The notes beneath the pieces were generated by a model. The model had not been told where the DNA came from. It did no database searches and saw only the letters and a list, made by a program, of their open reading frames with translations. This document shows, one piece after another, positions 41,508 through 50,325 of a stretch of DNA of 50,834 bases. The number at the start of each line of letters is the position of its first letter. Position 1 is the stretch's first letter. A program made the position numbers and the translations under genes. Source of the stretch: Rubrimonas sp036770645 (GTDB lineage Bacteria; Pseudomonadota; Alphaproteobacteria; Rhodobacterales; Rhodobacteraceae); NCBI GenBank assembly GCA_036770645.1, contig DAIPIU010000015.1, forward strand, positions 1-50,834, read 5' to 3'.

Positions 41508-42098
41508 TCACTCGACCGCTTCGGCGGCCTCGGCCTCGACGGGGGCGCCGTCGCGGCGGGGCAGGATGTCGGCGACCTTCTTGCCGCGGCGCGCCGCCAC
41601 CTGACGGGGCGACGTCTGGCGGCCGAGGCCGGAGAAGGTGGCGCGGACCATGTTGTAGGGGTTCTGGGTGCCGATGGACTTCGCCACGACATCCTTCACG
41701 CCCAGCATCTCGAACACGGCGCGCATGGGGCCGCCGGCGATGATGCCGGTGCCCTCAGGCGCCGTCCGCATCGTCACGCGGCCCGCGCCGTGGCGGCCGT
41801 CGACGTCGTGGTGCAGCGTCCGCCCCTCGCGCAGCGGAACGCGGACCATCGACCGCTTGGCCTCCTCGGTGGCCTTGCGGATCGCCTCGGGCACCTCGCG
41901 GGCCTTGCCCGAGCCGAAGCCCACGCGCCCCTTCTGGTCGCCCACGACGACGAGCGCGGCGAAGCCGAAGCGCTTGCCGCCCTTCACGGTCTTCGACACG
42001 CGGTTGATCGCGACGAGGCGATCCTGGAATTCCGGCTCGTCCCGCTCGCGGCGGTCGCGCCGGTCGCGGCCACCGCCGCGGTTGTCTTCTCGCGCCAT
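41508..42098 (-). CDS. rpsE: Ribosomal protein S5 (uS5)
   Basis: A 196-residue S5. A hydrophilic Arg/Asp-rich leader (about residues 1-22) precedes the double-stranded-RNA-binding domain (LVAINRVSKTVKGGKRFGFA). The S5 fold has GTGIIAGGPMRAVFEMLGV and the helix NPYNMVRATFSGL. It acts in decoding fidelity in the 30S subunit. The C-terminal extension ends PVEAEAAEAVE. It follows rplR by 11 bp. Confidence 0.97.
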   Translation of the reverse strand: MAREDNRGGGRDRRDRRERDEPEFQDRLVAINRVSKTVKGGKRFGFAALVVVGDQKGRVGFGSGKAREVPEAIRKATEEAKRSMVRVPLREGRTLHHDVDGRHGAGRVTMRTAPEGTGIIAGGPMRAVFEMLGVKDVVAKSIGTQNPYNMVRATFSGLGRQTSPRQVAARRGKKVADILPRRDGAPVEAEAAEAVE

Positions 42099-42109
42099 CC
42101 CCGCCTCCC

Positions 42110-42469
42110 TCAGAACTTCAGGCCGCCGGCGCGGGCGGCATCCGCCAGCGCCTTGATCTTGCCGTGGTAGATGAAGCCGCCGCGATCGAAGAACACCTCC
42201 TCGACCCCCAGCGCGCGCGCCCGCTCGGCGATCGCCGCGCCGATGCGCGTGGCGGCCTCGAGGTTGTTCCTGCCGACGAAGCCAAGCCCCTGCTCCAGGG
42301 TCGAGGCCGCCGCCAGGGTCCGCCCCTGAACGTCGTCGATCAGCTGCACCGAAATGTTCTTCAGCGACCGATGCACCGACAGCCGCGGCTTGGACCCGCC
42401 CACGCGGCGAAGCTTGGAACGGACGCGCTGACGGCGGCGCTCGAAAAGCTGGAGTTTGTTCTTCGCCAT
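42110..42469 (-). CDS. rplR: Ribosomal protein L18 (uL18)
   Basis: A 119-residue L18: MAKNKLQLFERRRQRVRSKL, KPRLSVHRSLKNISVQLIDD, and FDRGGFIYHGKIKALADAAR at the C-terminus. It binds 5S rRNA. ATG 42469 was chosen for the family start; the longer frame reads back through rplF. 10-bp gap to rplF. Confidence 0.97.
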   Translation of the reverse strand: MAKNKLQLFERRRQRVRSKLRRVGGSKPRLSVHRSLKNISVQLIDDVQGRTLAAASTLEQGLGFVGRNNLEAATRIGAAIAERARALGVEEVFFDRGGFIYHGKIKALADAARAGGLKF

Positions 42470-42479
42470 GGTTGCGCCC

Positions 42480-43013
42480 TTACTTTTTCTTGCCTTCCTT
42501 GCGGAAGATATATTCGCCTTTGTACTTGACGCCCTTGCCTTTGTAGGGCTCGGGCCGGCGCCAGTCGCGAATCTCGGCGGCGACCTGGCCGACAACCTGG
42601 AAATCGGACCCGCTGATCTCGATCTCGGTCGGCTTGGCGCATTTGATCTCGACCCCGTCCGGGATCGCGAAATCCACGTCGTGGCTGTAGCCGAGCGAGA
42701 GCTTCAGCGTCTTGCCGGCGACGGCCGCCTTGTAGCCGACGCCCACGATCTCGAGTTCCTTCTTGAACCCGGTGCTGACGCCGGTCGCGAGATTGGCGAT
42801 CTGCGTGCGCGTCATGCCCCATTGCTGCCGGGCGCGCTTGCTGTCGCCGCGCGGCCTGACGCTGACCGTCGCGCCGTCGAGCGCTATGGTCACGTCGTCG
42901 GTCGCCGTGAAGCGCAGCACGCCCTTGGGGCCCTTGGCCTCGACGGTCTGGCCCGACACGGCGAAAGTCACGCCCTTGGGCGCCTCGACCGGCTTCTTTC
43001 CGATGCGCGACAT
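42480..43013 (-). CDS. rplF: Ribosomal protein L6 (uL6)
   Basis: A 177-residue L6 with its two related domains: MSRIGKKPVEAPKGVTFAVS at the start, and the C-terminal RRPEPYKGKGVKYKGEYIFR with KEGKKK tail. It lies near the GTPase centre of the 50S subunit. Regular spc order, between rpsH and rplR. Confidence 0.98.
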   Translation of the reverse strand: MSRIGKKPVEAPKGVTFAVSGQTVEAKGPKGVLRFTATDDVTIALDGATVSVRPRGDSKRARQQWGMTRTQIANLATGVSTGFKKELEIVGVGYKAAVAGKTLKLSLGYSHDVDFAIPDGVEIKCAKPTEIEISGSDFQVVGQVAAEIRDWRRPEPYKGKGVKYKGEYIFRKEGKKK

Positions 43014-43022
43014 GGCCCTACC

Positions 43023-43421
43023 TCAGAACACGGTGCACAGGATCTCGCCGCCGACATTGGCGGCGCGAGCCTGCGCGTCCGACATCACGCCCTTGGATGT
43101 CGACACGATGGCGACGCCCAGGCCGTTGCGGACCTGCGGCGTGCCGGCGACGCCGGTATAGGCGCGGCGGCCGGGCGTGGAGACGCGCTTGATCTCGCGG
43201 ATCACCGGACGGCCGTCGTAATACTTCAGCGCGATCTCGAACTCGGGCTTGTGGTCGCCCTTGTCGATCAGCTCGTAGCCGCGGATGTAGCCTTCGGCCT
43301 GCAGGACCTCGAGCACGCGGCGGCGCAGCGACGAGGCTGGCGTCCGCACCGTCGAGCGGGAGCGCATCTGCGCGTTGCGGATGCGGGTCAGCATGTCGCC
43401 GAGAGGATCGTTCACGTTCAT
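43023..43421 (-). CDS. rpsH: Ribosomal protein S8 (uS8)
   Basis: A 132-residue S8. The N-terminal MNVNDPLGDMLTRIRNAQMR and the C-terminal STSKGVMSDAQARAANVGGE with ILCTVF are diagnostic. It binds the central domain of 16S rRNA and in many bacteria also represses the spc operon; nothing here shows whether that holds. 9-bp gap to rplF. Confidence 0.98.
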   Translation of the reverse strand: MNVNDPLGDMLTRIRNAQMRSRSTVRTPASSLRRRVLEVLQAEGYIRGYELIDKGDHKPEFEIALKYYDGRPVIREIKRVSTPGRRAYTGVAGTPQVRNGLGVAIVSTSKGVMSDAQARAANVGGEILCTVF

Positions 43422-43434
43422 GGCGCGTCCCCCC

Positions 43435-43740
43435 TCACCAGCTCGACTTGGTCATGCCGGGGATCTGCCCGAACGAGGCGAGATCACGCAGCGCGATGCG
43501 GCTCATGCGCAGCTTGCGGTAATAGGCCTTCGGACGGCCCGTCACCTCGCAGCGGTTGTGCAGCCGCGTCGCGGAACTGTTGCGCGGCAGCTTCGCCAGC
43601 TTGAGGCGCGCCTTGAAGCGCTCCTCCATCGACAGCTCGCCGTTCTCCGCAACCGCCTTCAGACGCGCGCGCTTCGCGGCGAAGCGCTTGACGAGGGCGA
43701 CGCGCTTCTTCTCGCGCTCGACCATGCTTGTCTTGGCCAT
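43435..43740 (-). CDS. rpsN: Ribosomal protein S14 (uS14), zinc-free form
   Basis: A 101-residue S14: MAKTSMVEREKKRVALVKRF start, NRCEVTGRPKAYYRKLRMSR core, and LPGMTKSSW-type end (QIPGMTKSSW). The long form without CxxC pairs. It belongs to the 30S head. It lies 18 bp after rplE and 13 bp before rpsH. Confidence 0.98.
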   Translation of the reverse strand: MAKTSMVEREKKRVALVKRFAAKRARLKAVAENGELSMEERFKARLKLAKLPRNSSATRLHNRCEVTGRPKAYYRKLRMSRIALRDLASFGQIPGMTKSSW

Positions 43741-43758
43741 GATCCTGTCTCCCCCGAC

Positions 43759-44319
43759 TCAGGTACGGAACGGCATGTTGAAATGCTTCAGCAGCGCGCG
43801 CGCCTCGTCATCGGTCCGCGCCGTGGTGGCGATGATGATGTCCATGCCCCACATCTGGTCGATCTTGTCGTAATCGATCTCGGGGAACACGATGTGCTCC
43901 TTCAGGCCCATGGCGTAGTTGCCGCGCCCGTCGAAGCTCTTCGGGTTCACGCCGCGGAAGTCGCGGATGCGCGGCATCGCCACGGTGATCAGCCGGTCGA
44001 GGAAATCGTACATCCGATCGCCGCGCAGCGTCACCTTCACGCCCAGCGGCATGAACTCGCGGACCTTGAAACCGGCGATCGACTTCTTGGCCTTGGTGAC
44101 GACCGGCTTCTGTCCGGCGATCTTCATCAGGTCGGCCTCGGCCGCCTTGATCTTCTTGCTGTCGCCGACGGCTTCGCCGACGCCCATGTTCAGGACGATC
44201 TTGTCGAGCCTCGGCGCCATCATGGCGTTGCGATAGCCGAACTCCTCGATCAGCTTCGGCTTCACGACCTCGGCGTAGTGCGCCTTGAGCCGGGGGGTGT
44301 AGGCGGCGGCGTCAAGCAT
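43759..44319 (-). CDS. rplE: Ribosomal protein L5 (uL5)
   Basis: A 186-residue L5. Key segments are MLDAAAYTPRLKAHYAEVVK, KIVLNMGVGEAVGDSKKIKA, FRGVNPKSFDGRGNYAMGLK and MDIIIATTARTDDEARALL. It binds 5S rRNA and contacts P-site tRNA. Its start overlaps the rplX stop by 8 nt, so translation is coupled. Confidence 0.98.
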   Translation of the reverse strand: MLDAAAYTPRLKAHYAEVVKPKLIEEFGYRNAMMAPRLDKIVLNMGVGEAVGDSKKIKAAEADLMKIAGQKPVVTKAKKSIAGFKVREFMPLGVKVTLRGDRMYDFLDRLITVAMPRIRDFRGVNPKSFDGRGNYAMGLKEHIVFPEIDYDKIDQMWGMDIIIATTARTDDEARALLKHFNMPFRT

Positions 44320-44626
44320 CGATGACCTCCCCGGATTTCTTGGCGAAACGCACCTTCACGCCGTCGACGACCTTGAAGCCGACGCGGGTCGGCTCGCCCG
44401 TCTTCGGGTCGAGATAGGCGAGGTTCGAAAGCTGGATCGGCGCCTCCTTGGGGATGCGGCCGCCCTTCGACGTCTGGCTCTGGCGGGTGTGGCGGATGAC
44501 CGTGTTCACGCCCGCGACGATGGCGCGCCCCTCGGCCGGCATCACCCTCGTGATCTCGCCCTGCTTGCCCTTGTCCCGGCCAGCGAGCACGACGACCTTG
44601 TCGCCCTTCTTGAGCTTCGCGGCCAT
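44312..44626 (-). CDS. rplX: Ribosomal protein L24 (uL24)
   Basis: A 104-residue L24 with the KOW motif KKGDKVVVLAGRDKGKQGE at about residues 5-23, and NTVIRHTRQSQTSKGGRIPK in the middle. It starts 23S rRNA folding. GTG 44629 and ATG 44626 are both possible; GGAGGT is spaced about 6 nt from the ATG, which I prefer. The ATG shares a base with the rplN stop (TGATG). Confidence 0.96.
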   Translation of the reverse strand: MAAKLKKGDKVVVLAGRDKGKQGEITRVMPAEGRAIVAGVNTVIRHTRQSQTSKGGRIPKEAPIQLSNLAYLDPKTGEPTRVGFKVVDGVKVRFAKKSGEVIDA

Positions 44627-44994
44627 CACAGCACCTCCGGCGCGAGGCTGATGATCTTCATGAAGTTCCGCGCGCGCAGTTCGCGCACCACCGGCCCGAA
44701 GATGCGGGTGCCGATGGGCTCGCCCTGGTTGTTCAGGATCACCGCCGCGTTGCGATCGAAACGGATGGCGCTGCCGTCCTCGCGGCGCACTTCCTTCGCG
44801 GTGCGCACGATCACGGCCTTGCGCACATCGCCCTTCTTCACGCGACCGCGGGGGATCGCCTCCTTCACCGAAACGACGATGATGTCGCCGACGGAGGCGT
44901 ATTTGCGCTTGGCGCCGCCAAGCACCTTAATGCACTGGACACGTCGCGCGCCGGAATTGTCGGCGACGTCCAGATTTGACTGCATCTGGATCAT
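44626..44994 (-). CDS. rplN: Ribosomal protein L14 (uL14)
   Basis: A 122-residue L14: MIQMQSNLDVADNSGARRVQ at the start, then GDIIVVSVKEAIPRGRVKKG and GTRIFGPVVRELRARNFMKI. It sits at the subunit interface. The gap to rpsQ is 61 bp, without an obvious promoter or hairpin. Family length exact. Confidence 0.98.
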   Translation of the reverse strand: MIQMQSNLDVADNSGARRVQCIKVLGGAKRKYASVGDIIVVSVKEAIPRGRVKKGDVRKAVIVRTAKEVRREDGSAIRFDRNAAVILNNQGEPIGTRIFGPVVRELRARNFMKIISLAPEVL

Positions 44995-45055
44995 GCGGTC
45001 TGCTCCTGACCTGCGGGAACCTGTCCCGCGGTTTCACGAGCCGGAATGTCGAACC

Positions 45056-45295
45056 TTACGCCTGCGCGTCGGTCACGACCTCCCAGCACTTGTTCTTCGA
45101 GATCGGACGACATTCGCGGATGCGGACCATGGCCCCGACCGCGATGGCATTGCTTTCGTCATGGGCGCGGTAACGCTTGGTGTTCCGCACGGTCTTCTTG
45201 AGCACCGGATGGGTGAAGCGCCGCTCGACAAGGACCGTCACGGTCTTGTCGTTCTTGTCGCTGACCACCGTGCCCTGCAGGATGCGCCGAGGCAT
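45056..45295 (-). CDS. rpsQ: Ribosomal protein S17 (uS17)
   Basis: A 79-residue S17: MPRRILQGTVVSDKNDKTVT, then VERRFTHPVLKKTVRNTKRY and VRIRECRPISKNKCWEVV. It binds the 5' domain of 16S rRNA. 12 bp after rpmC. Confidence 0.97.
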   Translation of the reverse strand: MPRRILQGTVVSDKNDKTVTVLVERRFTHPVLKKTVRNTKRYRAHDESNAIAVGAMVRIRECRPISKNKCWEVVTDAQA

Positions 45296-45307
45296 GGACC
45301 TTGATCC

Positions 45308-45514
45308 TTAAGCTTCGGCGGCCGCAGCGGCCGCCTTCTCGTTGAGCACGGTCAGCACGCGCGCCGCGTCGCGACGCACGGCCTGGAACCGGGCGGTGTT
45401 CTCCAGTTGGCCCGTGGCCTGCTGGAAGCGCAGATTGAAGGACTCCTTCTTCAGGCGCGCGAGGTCTTCGCGCAGCTGGTCGGGGGTCTTTCCGCGCAGA
45501 TCGGCCGCCTTCAT
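45308..45514 (-). CDS. rpmC: Ribosomal protein L29 (uL29)
   Basis: A 68-residue L29: MKAADLRGKTPDQLREDLAR, then KESFNLRFQQATGQLENTAR, with an Ala-rich tail. ATG 45514 was chosen for the family start; a start five codons further upstream (45529) is also open. It lies at the peptide exit. 58 bp after rplP. Confidence 0.95.
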   Translation of the reverse strand: MKAADLRGKTPDQLREDLARLKKESFNLRFQQATGQLENTARFQAVRRDAARVLTVLNEKAAAAAAEA

Positions 45515-45572
45515 CGCGACGTCTCCCAAATGCTTCAGCGCGCGAGCGGCGAGCCGGGGCCCCTGCCCTGAC

Positions 45573-45986
45573 TCACCAGTCCTCGCGCTGGACGAAACGG
45601 GTCTGGATCGGCAGCTTCATCGCCGCCAACCGGAGAGCCTCCTCTGCCACGGGCAGCGGGACGCCGTCAATCTCGAACATGATGCGACCGGGCTTGACCT
45701 TCGCGGCCCAGAACTCCACGCCGCCCTTGCCCTTGCCCATGCGGACCTCGGTGGGCTTCTTCGTGACCGGCACATCCGGGAAGATGCGGATCCACACCCG
45801 GCCCTGGCGCTTCATGTGGCGCGTCATAGCGCGGCGGGCGGCCTCGATCTGCCGGGCGGTCACGCGCTCGGGCTCGAGGGCCTTCAGGCCGTATTCGCCG
45901 AAGTTCAGGGCGAAGCCGCCCTTGGCCTCGCCGTGGATCCGGCCCTTGAACTGCTTGCGGAACTTCGTCCGCTTCGGCATCAGCAT
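45573..45986 (-). CDS. rplP: Ribosomal protein L16 (uL16)
   Basis: A 137-residue L16: MLMPKRTKFRKQFKGRIHGE, then ARRAMTRHMKRQGRVWIRIF and RMGKGKGGVEFWAAKVKPGR. It is near the A-site and peptidyl transferase centre. A second Met two codons in (45980) is an alternative start. 19 bp after rpsC. Confidence 0.97.
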   Translation of the reverse strand: MLMPKRTKFRKQFKGRIHGEAKGGFALNFGEYGLKALEPERVTARQIEAARRAMTRHMKRQGRVWIRIFPDVPVTKKPTEVRMGKGKGGVEFWAAKVKPGRIMFEIDGVPLPVAEEALRLAAMKLPIQTRFVQREDW

Positions 45987-46005
45987 GGTCGGTGCTCCTC
46001 AGCGT

Positions 46006-46737
46006 TCAACGCGGGCCGCGGGGGCCGCGGTCGCCGCGATCGCGATCGCCGCCCGGACGGCCGCCCTGCTGCATCTCCTCCTGCCGGCGGTCGCGCGCCG
46101 AGGGGTCGTGATCCATGATCTCGCCCTTGAAGATCCAGACCTTGATGCCGCAGATGCCATAGGCGGTCTTCGCCTCGGCGGTCGCATAGTCGATGTCGGC
46201 ACGCAGCGTGTGCAGAGGCACCCGCCCCTCGCGGTACCATTCGGTCCGCGCGATCTCGGCGCCCCCGAGGCGGCCCGCGGCGTTGATGCGGATGCCCTGC
46301 GCGCCCATCTTCATCGTCGTCTGCACCGCGCGCTTCAGCGCGCGGCGGAAGCCGACGCGCCGCTCGAGCTGCTGGGCGATGTTCTCGGCAACCAGCTGAG
46401 CGTCCAGTTCCGGCTTGCGGATCTCGACGATGTTCAGGTGCAGCTCGGACGGCGTCAGCTTCGCGACCTTGGCGCGCAGCTTCTCGATGTCCGCCCCCTT
46501 CTTGCCGATGATCACGCCCGGCCGCGCGCTGTGGATCGTGACGCGGCACTTGCGGTGCGGACGCTCGATCACCACGCGGCTGATGCCGGCCTGGGCGCAT
46601 TCCTTCTTGATGAAGGCGCGGATCGCCAGATCCTCGTGCAGCAGGCGGCCGTATTCCTTGCTGTCGGCATACCACCGACTGTCCCAGGTGCGGTTGATGC
46701 CGACGCGCATGCCGATCGGATTGGTTTTCTGCCCCAT
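46006..46737 (-). CDS. rpsC: Ribosomal protein S3 (uS3)
   Basis: A 243-residue S3. MGQKTNPIGMRVGINRTWDS starts the protein, the type-2 KH domain has ARPGVIIGKKGADIEKLRAK, and the C-terminal domain has QGIRINAAGRLGGAEIARTE. The final 25 residues or so are Gly/Asp/Arg-rich. It is part of the mRNA entry helicase of the 30S. ATG 46737 shares one base with the rplV stop (TGATG), fixing the start. Confidence 0.98.
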   Translation of the reverse strand: MGQKTNPIGMRVGINRTWDSRWYADSKEYGRLLHEDLAIRAFIKKECAQAGISRVVIERPHRKCRVTIHSARPGVIIGKKGADIEKLRAKVAKLTPSELHLNIVEIRKPELDAQLVAENIAQQLERRVGFRRALKRAVQTTMKMGAQGIRINAAGRLGGAEIARTEWYREGRVPLHTLRADIDYATAEAKTAYGICGIKVWIFKGEIMDHDPSARDRRQEEMQQGGRPGGDRDRGDRGPRGPR

Positions 46738-47117
46738 CAGGCCTGCTCCTCGACTTGGCGCACCTTGATCGTGATTTGGCTGAACGGCTTCATGATCTTG
46801 CCGTAGCGACCGCGGGCGCGCGGATGGCCGCGCTTCATCACCAGGTTCTTGCCCACCCACGCCTCGGCGACGACCAGCGCGTCGACGTCGAGGTTGTGGT
46901 TGTTCTCGGCATTGGCGATGGCGCTCTGCAGCGTCTTCTTGACGTCGATGGCCACGCGCTTCTTGCTGAAGGTCAGGTCGGCAAGGGCCCGGGCGACCGG
47001 CTTGCGCCGGATCAGCTGGGCCACGAGGTTCAGCTTCTGCGGGCTCGTCCGGATCATCCGGCTGATGGCCAGCGCCTCGTTGTCGGCGGCGCGGCGGGGG
47101 TTTGCGTCCTGGCCCAT
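46737..47117 (-). CDS. rplV: Ribosomal protein L22 (uL22)
   Basis: A 126-residue L22: SRMIRTSPQKLNLVAQLIRR, then KKTLQSAIANAENNHNLDVD, and the tunnel-loop region RGHPRARGRYGKIMKPFSQI. It lines the exit tunnel at the macrolide constriction. One bp separates it from rpsS; it overlaps rpsC by one base. Confidence 0.98.
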   Translation of the reverse strand: MGQDANPRRAADNEALAISRMIRTSPQKLNLVAQLIRRKPVARALADLTFSKKRVAIDVKKTLQSAIANAENNHNLDVDALVVAEAWVGKNLVMKRGHPRARGRYGKIMKPFSQITIKVRQVEEQA

Positions 47118-47118
47118 G

Positions 47119-47397
47119 TTACCTCCGCTTCGCCTTCTTGTCGGCGGCGTGGCCGTAGTAGGTGCGGGTCGGCGAGAACTCGCCGAACTTGTGACCGATC
47201 ATGTCCTCGGTGACGTTCACCGGGATGTGCTTCTTGCCGTTGTAGACGCCGAAGGTCAGGCCCACGAAATGCGGCAGGATCGTCGAACGGCGCGACCAGA
47301 TCTTGATCACGTCGTTGCGGCCGGACCCCTGCGCCTTTTCGGCCTTCTTCAGAACGTAAGAGTCGACGAACGGACCCTTCCAGACGGAACGCGCCAT
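47119..47397 (-). CDS. rpsS: Ribosomal protein S19 (uS19)
   Basis: A 92-residue S19: MARSVWKGPFVDSYVLKKAE, then IKIWSRRSTILPHFVGLTFG and HKFGEFSPTRTYYGHAADKK. It sits in the 30S head next to S13. 11 bp after rplB. Confidence 0.98.
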   Translation of the reverse strand: MARSVWKGPFVDSYVLKKAEKAQGSGRNDVIKIWSRRSTILPHFVGLTFGVYNGKKHIPVNVTEDMIGHKFGEFSPTRTYYGHAADKKAKRR

Positions 47398-47408
47398 GCG
47401 TCAGCCCC

Positions 47409-48248
47409 TCACTTCTTGCCTTTGCGCACGTGGCGCGAGCGCAGGATGTACTTGTCGGTCGCCTTGTTGCTTCGGGTCTTGGTGCCCTTGGTGTCCTTGC
47501 CCCAGGGCGTGACCGGGTGGCGGCCGCCCGAGGTGCGGCCCTCGCCGCCGCCATGCGGGTGGTCGATCGGGTTCATCGCCACGCCGCGCACCGACGGGCG
47601 CTTGCCCTGGTGCCGGGTGCGGCCGGCCTTGCCGAAGTTCTGGTTGCTGTTGTCCGGGTTCGACACCGCGCCCACGGTCGCCATGCACTCCTGGCGCACG
47701 AGGCGAAGTTCGCCCGACATCAGACGCAACTGCGCATAGCCGCCGTCCCGGCCGACGAACTGCGCATAGGCGCCGGCGGCGCGCGCGATCTGTCCGCCCT
47801 TGCCGGGCTTCATCTCGACATTGTGCACGATGGTGCCGATCGGCATGCCCGACAGCGGCATCGCGTTGCCCGGCTTCACGTCGACCTTCGCGCCGGCCAC
47901 GACCTTGTCGCCGAGGCCGAGTCGCTGCGGCGCGATGATGTAGGCCTGCTCGCCGTCCTCGTACTTCACCAGCGCGATGAACGCCGTGCGGTTGGGATCG
48001 TACTCGATGCGCTCGACCGTCGCCGCCACGTCCCACTTGCGCCGCTTGAAGTCGACGACGCGATAGAGCTTCTTGGCCCCGCCGCCTATCCGGCGCGCGG
48101 TGATCCGTCCCGTGTTGTTGCGACCGCCCGAACGGCTCAGACTCTCGGTCAGAGTCTTGACGGGGCGGCCCTTCCAGAGCCCGGAACGGTCGATCAGAAC
48201 CAGCCCGCGCTGGCCCGGCGTCGTCGGTTTGTATGTTTTCAACGCCAT
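47409..48248 (-). CDS. rplB: Ribosomal protein L2 (uL2)
   Basis: A 279-residue L2. MALKTYKPTTPGQRGLVLID starts the protein and ALVKYEDGEQAYIIAPQRL is in the core. VRGVAMNPIDHPHGGGEGRT near the C-terminus includes the conserved peptidyl-transferase-associated His. The C-terminus SRHVRKGKK is typical. A 52-bp gap separates it from rplW. Confidence 0.98.
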   Translation of the reverse strand: MALKTYKPTTPGQRGLVLIDRSGLWKGRPVKTLTESLSRSGGRNNTGRITARRIGGGAKKLYRVVDFKRRKWDVAATVERIEYDPNRTAFIALVKYEDGEQAYIIAPQRLGLGDKVVAGAKVDVKPGNAMPLSGMPIGTIVHNVEMKPGKGGQIARAAGAYAQFVGRDGGYAQLRLMSGELRLVRQECMATVGAVSNPDNSNQNFGKAGRTRHQGKRPSVRGVAMNPIDHPHGGGEGRTSGGRHPVTPWGKDTKGTKTRSNKATDKYILRSRHVRKGKK

Positions 48249-48300
48249 CTTGCTGTCTTCCGTCTGTCTGCGTTCAGTCCAGTGACCCTGTGTCCGGCAC

Positions 48301-48597
48301 TCAGAGCCCGGTGGTCACGTCGATCGCGTTGCCGTCCTCGAGGGTGACATACGCCTTCTTCACGTCGTTGCGGACGCCCAGCCGGCCCTTGAACCGCTTC
48401 ACCTTGCCCTTGGTGAGCACGGTGTTGACGGCCTTGACCTTGACGCCGAACAGCGCCTCGACCGCGGCCTTGATGTCGGGCTTCGTCGCCGACTTCTGGA
48501 CCTCGAACACGACCGCGTTGGCCTCGGAGGCCATGGTCGCCTTCTCGGTCACGATCGGCCGGCGGATCACGTCATAGTGGCGGGGATCGGTGCTCAT
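48301..48597 (-). CDS. rplW: Ribosomal protein L23 (uL23)
   Basis: A 98-residue L23: HYDVIRRPIVTEKATMASEA, then SATKPDIKAAVEALFGVKVK and KGRLGVRNDVKKAYVTLEDG. It is the docking site for trigger factor and SRP at the tunnel exit. Its ATG overlaps the rplD stop (ATGA). Confidence 0.98.
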   Translation of the reverse strand: MSTDPRHYDVIRRPIVTEKATMASEANAVVFEVQKSATKPDIKAAVEALFGVKVKAVNTVLTKGKVKRFKGRLGVRNDVKKAYVTLEDGNAIDVTTGL

Positions 48598-49214
48598 TTC
48601 AGCCGCTCCTCGAGCGCCGCGGCGCCCGCCTTGGTCAGCACGAGGGTGTCGCGGCGCAGGATGTCGTAGACATTCGCGCCCTGGCTCGGCAGGACGTCGA
48701 GCCCGTCGATGTTGCGGGCCGCCAGCGCGAAGTTGCGGTCGACCTCCGGCCCGTCGATCACCAGCGCCTTCGACCAGCCGAGCGCCTTCAGCTTCTCGGC
48801 CAACGCCTTGGTCTTGGGGGCGTCCATCGCCGCGGTGTCGAGCACGATGATCGCGTTGTCCTTGGCCTTGGAGGACAGCGCCATCTTCAGACCCAGCTTG
48901 CGCACCTTCTTCTGCAGGTCATGGGCGTGGCTGCGGGGCGTGGGGCCCTTGTAGACGGCGCCGTGCCGGAAGATCGGCGCGCCCTTCGAGCCGTGACGAG
49001 CGCCGCCCGACCCCTTCTGCTTCACGATCTTGCGCGTGGAGTAGTCGATGTCGATGCGCTTGATGACGCTGTGCGTGCCGGCCTGGCGCTTGGCGAGTTG
49101 CCAGCGCACGACGCGGTGCAGGATGTCGGCGCGCGGCTCGAGGCCGAACACGTCGTCCGAAAGCTCGAGTTCGCCCGCAGGGGCGGCGTCGAGGGTGATC
49201 ACGTCGAGCTTCAT
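48594..49214 (-). CDS. rplD: Ribosomal protein L4 (uL4)
   Basis: A 206-residue L4: RWQLAKRQAGTHSVIKRIDI, then GGARHGSKGAPIFRHGAVYK as the extended loop reaching the tunnel, and a C-terminal Rossmann-like domain. In enterobacteria L4 also represses the S10 operon; no such leader can be confirmed here. Coupled to rplC and rplW by ATGA overlaps. Confidence 0.97.
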   Translation of the reverse strand: MKLDVITLDAAPAGELELSDDVFGLEPRADILHRVVRWQLAKRQAGTHSVIKRIDIDYSTRKIVKQKGSGGARHGSKGAPIFRHGAVYKGPTPRSHAHDLQKKVRKLGLKMALSSKAKDNAIIVLDTAAMDAPKTKALAEKLKALGWSKALVIDGPEVDRNFALAARNIDGLDVLPSQGANVYDILRRDTLVLTKAGAAALEERLK

Positions 49215-49933
49215 TCCTCGCCCCCCTCCGTCGGGGCCTCGGCCGCGGCCGCGACCTCGGCGGCACGGACGGCCCCGGGCCGCGGCACATTGGTCGGCGC
49301 GGGACGCTTCACCGCGTCGCGCACCGTGACCCAGCCGCCCTTGGCACCGGGGACCGCCCCCTTCACGATGATCAGGCCGCGCTCGGCGTCGGTCTTCACC
49401 ACCTCGAGGTTCTGGGTGGTGACCCGCTCGGCGCCGAGATGGCCAGCCATCTTCTTGCCCTTGAAGACCTTGCCCGGGTCCTGCCGCTGTCCGGTCGAAC
49501 CATGGCTGCGGTGGCTGACCGAGACGCCGTGACTGGCGCGCAGGCCGCCGAAGTTCCAGCGCTTCATGGCCCCGGCGAAGCCCTTGCCGATGGTCTCGCC
49601 GCAGACATCGACCTCCTGGCCCGGCACGAAATGATCGGCGGTGATCTCCGCGCCCACATCGATCAGGTTCTCGGGCGCGACGCGGAACTCGACGATCCGC
49701 CGCTTCGGCGCGACGTTCGAGCGCGCGAAATGGCCCCGCATCGGTTCCGTGACGTTCTTCGGCTTGGCGTTGCCAGCGCCGAGCTGGACGGCGGTGTAGC
49801 CGTCGCGCTCGGCCGTGCGCTGGGCCACCACCTGCACGGCATCCATCTGGAGCACGGTCACCGGCACCTGCCGTCCGTCCTCCATGAACAGCCGGGTCAT
49901 GCCCAGCTTCTTGGCGATCACTCCGGAGCGCAT
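49211..49933 (-). CDS. rplC: Ribosomal protein L3 (uL3)
   Basis: A 240-residue L3: MRSGVIAKKLGMTRLFMEDG, then GKGFAGAMKRWNFGGLRASH with SVSHRSHGSTGQRQDPGKVF, the conserved central region including the methylated-Gln site. The acidic C-terminal extension (about residues 215-240, ending TEGGEE) is longer than in E. coli (209 aa). 13 bp after rpsJ. Confidence 0.97.
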   Translation of the reverse strand: MRSGVIAKKLGMTRLFMEDGRQVPVTVLQMDAVQVVAQRTAERDGYTAVQLGAGNAKPKNVTEPMRGHFARSNVAPKRRIVEFRVAPENLIDVGAEITADHFVPGQEVDVCGETIGKGFAGAMKRWNFGGLRASHGVSVSHRSHGSTGQRQDPGKVFKGKKMAGHLGAERVTTQNLEVVKTDAERGLIIVKGAVPGAKGGWVTVRDAVKRPAPTNVPRPGAVRAAEVAAAAEAPTEGGEE

Positions 49934-49946
49934 GTCCCGGCCCCCT

Positions 49947-50255
<309 letters not shown>

Positions 50256-50289
50256 CGGATCGCCTCTCTGGGCCGTAACTTGGAGCGCG

Positions 50290-50325
50290 AAAAACGGACG
50301 GGCCGGGGGACGGGCCCCCGGCCCG
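50290..50325 (-). terminator. Intrinsic terminator between tuf and rpsJ
   Basis: An 11-bp perfect stem (50299-50309 with 50315-50325; CGGGCCGGGGG/CCCCCGGCCCG) with a 5-nt loop is followed on the minus strand by GTCCG and TTTTT (50294-50290). It is the best-formed intrinsic terminator of the window. Only 34 bp remain between it and the rpsJ start, with no promoter visible there, so S10 operon transcription appears to depend on read-through. Confidence 0.7.
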